A stretch of DNA of 10,430 nt from Tulasnella sp. 424. Its lineage: Eukaryota; Basidiomycota; Agaricomycetes; Cantharellales; Tulasnellaceae. The DNA lies in NCBI GenBank assembly GCA_019633425.1, contig WSUB01000441.1, forward strand, positions 1 to 10,430, in the 5' to 3' direction. A program made the translations under genes and the position numbers. A model generated the notes under the pieces. That model was not told the origin of the DNA, did not search any database, and saw only the letters and a program-made list of their open reading frames with translations. Within the stretch, counting starts at the first letter, position 1, and every line of letters starts with the position of its first letter. This document shows, in pieces, positions 7,485-10,430 of this stretch.

Positions 7485-7907
7485 TCGGATTGTGATCCAG
7501 TGACAGAACACGTATTCGGCAGGGCCTGTCCCTCCTGTCCGGACCAGCGTGAGGCACCTCCGAACGACTAGAGGAACTCGCGCTGTACTAGGGGGGCTCG
7601 CGTACTCAAGAGGGTGATACTCATACCTAGTGCTCCGTAGACACCACATACTCTGGATCTCCTGGGAGTAGCTCCCCAAAACCTTGTAGTGGGTGAGCAA
7701 CGTACAAAAGGTGAGTATGATAGGGCATATCAGAATACAAGGAAGTCGAACAAGTACCATCGAAACTACAGCCATGGGAGAGGCAAACAAAGGACAGAGA
7801 TGAGAGTGAAGGAAACCAATGCGGGACACAAAGAGGCATATTGAGCGACACGCACGAATGTCGATAAACATGTCTCGACGTAATAATGCACCGAGATGAG
7901 GCCCGAA
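7485..7907 (-). other. 3' flank of the kinase-TPR gene
   Basis: This stretch lies downstream of the TAA at 7910-7908 on the minus strand and presumably holds the 3' untranslated region and terminator. No canonical AATAAA is seen close to the stop, which is usual for fungi. Open frames here are short and unrecognised. Confidence 0.4.
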
Positions 7908-10366
7908 TTAAGCTGCCATTAGCTGCCGAACCTTTCTAAGAAACTTATCGCAGTCCGCGACATCAACTTCCAGACCAAGGTTATCGTAAATTGTGGATGC
8001 TTCACAAACGAGACGCTCGGCCTCTCCGTATTGCGCCTGGAGGCGACGAAGCCAGCCCAGGTACCAAGTATTGTTGGCCAAACATTTCATGTTTCCAATC
8101 CGACGATATAACGACTCAGCCTCCAAGTACGACTTTTCTGCCTGAGCGTACTGTGCCGAAGCTGAGTAGGCGTGCCCCAGCCCTTGGACGGAGTTGGCAA
8201 AGCCGAGCTGATTCCCGATTTGAGAGTAGGTGTTGCGGGCTTGGATGTACGACTCCTCGGCTTTGGAATACTCGCTTCGCATCTGGTACACGTCTCCCAG
8301 ACCCTTGACCGAGTTGGCAAAGCCTTGCTGATCCCCGATTTGAAAGTAGGTGTCGCGGGCTTGGATGTATGACTCCTCGGCTTTGGAATACTCGCTTCGC
8401 ATCTGGTACACGTCTCCCAGACCCAAGACCGAGTTGGCAGAGCCGTGCTGACTCCCAAGTTGAGAGTAGGTATCCCGGGCTTGGATGTACGACTCCTCGG
8501 CGTTGGAATACTCGCTTCGCATCCGGTACACGTCTCCCAGAGTCCAGACCGAGTTGGCAAAGCCGAGCTGATACCCGATTTGATAGTAGGTGTCGCGGGC
8601 CTGGATGTACGACTCCTCGGCTTTGGAATACTCGCTTCGCATGTGGTAAACGTCTCCCAGACCCCTGACCGAGTTGGCAAAGCCAAGCTGATCCCCAAGT
8701 TGAGAGTAGGTGTCGCGGGCTTGGATGTACGACTCCTCAGCTTTGGAATACTCCCTTCGCATCCGGTATACGCCTCCCAGACCCCAGACAGAGTTGGCAA
8801 AACCGAGCTGATTCTTGATTTGAGAGTAGGTGTCGCGTGCTTGGATGTACGACTCCTCGGCTTTGGAATACTCGCTTTGCATCCGGTACGTGTATCCAAG
8901 TGCATCTAATGCTTCGGCCCTGCCCTGCTTATCTCCAACCGACTTGGAAACCAGCACCGACTCTTGGAAGAAGGTTTCTGCTTCAGACATCATGCCATTC
9001 CGCAGTTGAATCCTGCCAAGGGCGCACAAAAGGCCGCTCGAGCGAGTTGCAGCCGAACCGCCGCTCACTTTGCTATTTGAGGGTATAACTTGACTCTGTA
9101 GGGATGCCAAGTAGGTATGCGTAGATTATAGCAACGAGGACCCCCTACCATGAATGAAATCACTTGTTGGCATCTAATAGCCGTTGGTCGCTCATTTGCA
9201 TTCAATCTCCAACACTCCCCCATCAGGCTACAGAGTTCCTTGACTTGCTTGAGCTGAGTATGATCTCCGATCACCGGAAGATCGCCTCTGGTGATGCGCA
9301 GAATGATCGCGAAGTCATCCTCCTCATCAAATGGAAAGTTCCCAGTAATGGCCTGGATCGACCCGGAAAGCGGGTCAGACGACCCCTAGATCTCTGAGAC
9401 TCATGCCGACACACCTCCCAACAAATCCAACCCCATGCCCAGATGTCGCTTTCCAAACAGGGTAACTCTCCCTCCAGCAGCTCCGGAGCGGCCCATCGGA
9501 TGGTCCAAGCTGGACCCGTCATCGTGATGAAATCCCCAGACGCGGCTACCTCCGCCTTCAATGACTCCACCGTGGGCGCTGTGGCCGTGATTCGACGCTC
9601 GAACTGTATCACAGCAGCCGCACCCGCGCTTCTAACTGCCGCGGAATCCATCGTCCGAGCAGAACCGAAGTCGGTAATAATTGCTCGGTTCTCGGAATTG
9701 ACCAGGACGTTCAGCTAGTTTCAGGCCGAGTCAATCTACGCAAAGACGGGCAAGTGTATTAAGCTTACGGATTTTAGGTCTCCGTGGCAGATCGGCGGGG
9801 TCCTTCCATGGAGGTAACTAACCCCCCTGGCAATGTCATCAATCTGTGGTTCCGTAAGCAAAAGATAGATTGTCACAGCGAAGAAGATAGGTTTACCAAG
9901 GATATGCGTTCTGGGAGCTCCCAGTTGGCGGACCGAACGAACTCCCGTAAGTTCCCATTCTTCTCCCAGGAAAGCACAATCCAAGCGATGCCCTCCTCGA
10001 GGTCTTCAACAAATCCAACGAGTTCAACCACACTCGGGTGGGATAACTCGTTTAGAAGGTTGACCTCATGAGCAAATGGCTTGACACAAATGGCATCCAT
10101 GTCAGAACAGCCGACTGCTGTTGGCGGAAAGACGTGCCACGACTTACGGCCAGCGCTCGATCATCGTCGGTAGCGGTATCGAGACGTAGCTTCTTGACGG
10201 CGATGTACTCTGGGTCTTCGAGTTTCGGGGAGTTCGAGGACTGGGCTGGAACGAGTATCGCTGCCTCCACGGTCGCTTTCCCGCCTTGCTTGGGAGCTTC
10301 ATTTTCGAGCAGTTTAATTCGGGCTTTCTCGATTCGGAGATGCTCCAATGATCCAAGTACTTTTTT
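7908..10366 (-). CDS. Protein kinase fused to C-terminal TPR array (first exon outside window)
   Basis: I read six exons here: 10366-10148, 10079-9897, 9843-9769, 9714-9415, 9352-9149 and 9095-7908. They give 722 residues, all introns GT-AG and phase 0. Counting from 10366, the kinase shows a degenerate glycine loop (QGGKATVE, 27-34), ATP-binding lysine in IAVKK (58), helix-C glutamate (78), catalytic loop HGDLKSLN (154-161), DFG (174-176) and APE (235-237). All catalytic residues are present; the HRD arginine is glycine, as in many fungal members. Residues ~327-722 are TPRs, a protein-binding scaffold, so the product is probably a cytosolic signalling kinase with a partner-binding tail. No signal peptide or membrane segment is seen. 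The 3' splice site at 10367 (CTAAT branch-like site, then TTTAG) joins an exon beyond the window; the duplicate at 986-1749 suggests it encodes about 36 residues including ATG. Substrate and partner are unknown. An apparent start at 10348 is only a TTG. Confidence 0.88.
8163..8882 (-). repeat. Six tandem 120-bp units encoding near-identical TPRs
   Basis: Within the last exon of the kinase gene, six units of exactly 120 bp (40 codons) follow without gaps. They begin at 8882, 8762, 8642, 8522, 8402 and 8282 on the minus strand. Each encodes a helix-turn-helix unit starting M-R-S-E-Y-S-K-A-E-E-S-Y and carrying Q-L-G-F-A-N-S-V in the second helix. Units differ at only a few positions, mainly the 2-4 residues after D-T-Y and after A-N-S-V. 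More diverged units flank them: one at about 9002-8883 and two at about 8162-7923. The 40-residue length is longer than the classic 34-residue TPR and resembles kinesin-light-chain-like TPRs. Near identity at DNA level points to recent expansion by unequal crossing-over or gene conversion. Confidence 0.93.
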
Positions 10367-10430
10367 CTAAAGCAGCGCTTGGTGATTAGCTTCCTGCGGT
10401 CCCGACGAAATGCACATGGAGTAGAGCCGC
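9802..10430 (-). repeat. Duplicated block, right copy (partner at 1010-1641)
   Basis: This is the 5' part of the intact kinase gene: part of the intron-1 region (10367-10430), exons at 10366-10148 and 10079-9897, and most of the exon at 9843-9769. It aligns without gaps to 1010-1638. By the same offset, the first intron should begin near 10433, so the missing first coding exon should sit immediately beyond the window edge, near 10434-10541. Confidence 0.9.

Noticed and set aside
8087..8905. Second minus-strand frame open for 272 codons, and several plus-strand frames of 66-154 codons over 7991-9088
   Set aside because: The 120-bp repeat length is a multiple of three, so any frame without a stop in one unit stays open through the array. 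The TPR frame alone has family content and a continuous link to the kinase.
10052..10348. Kinase start at 10348 and read-through to 10052
   Set aside because: The codon at 10348 is TTG, not ATG, and the tail of that frame is intron 10147-10080. Homology and splice signals place the exon at 10366-10148, with a further exon upstream.

Overview
The window looks like nuclear DNA of a basidiomycete fungus. The evidence is a protein-kinase gene cut by very short GT-AG introns (53-68 bp, all phase 0), a kinase type with the catalytic-loop spelling HGDLK, and a long C-terminal run of 40-residue TPR units. From memory, this kinase-plus-TPR family is abundant in Agaricomycetes such as Tulasnella and Rhizoctonia (Cantharellales). 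That placement is an inference and I did not run a search.

Layout. Positions 1-400 hold no gene I can support. Positions 416-583 carry a decayed tandem array built on a CCCGG/CCGGG core that flips orientation every ~24 bp. An AT-rich stretch with a 10-bp inverted repeat (947-995) leads into a 5'-truncated-block copy of the kinase on the minus strand (986-1749). This copy has start codon, exon 1, N-lobe and three introns, but stops one residue before the catalytic loop. Positions 1750-3250 are mostly non-coding, with poly-pyrimidine tracts and a TATA-like box. At 3920-4196 lies a second, more decayed minus-strand kinase fragment (DFG region to subdomain IX). Positions 4898-5593 hold an unrecognised 231-codon minus-strand open frame with two strong palindromic bZIP-type sites just upstream of its ATG. 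Positions 5700-7360 have no gene I recognise. Near 7363-7484 there is a tRNA-like fragment and an LSU-rRNA-like hairpin. Positions 7908-10366 are the one convincing intact gene: a minus-strand serine/threonine- or tyrosine-like protein kinase fused to about nine TPRs. Its first exon lies just beyond the right edge of the window.

How the parts relate. The three kinase pieces all lie on the minus strand. The truncated copy aligns to the intact gene over ~630 bp without a single gap (constant offset 8792) and with the same intron positions. This is a tandem kinase family undergoing duplication, truncation and decay. The intact gene's TPR region is itself expanding: six near-identical 120-bp units lie head to tail.

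Limits. Functions outside the kinase family are not established. The tRNA-like, rRNA-like and 231-codon calls are tentative.
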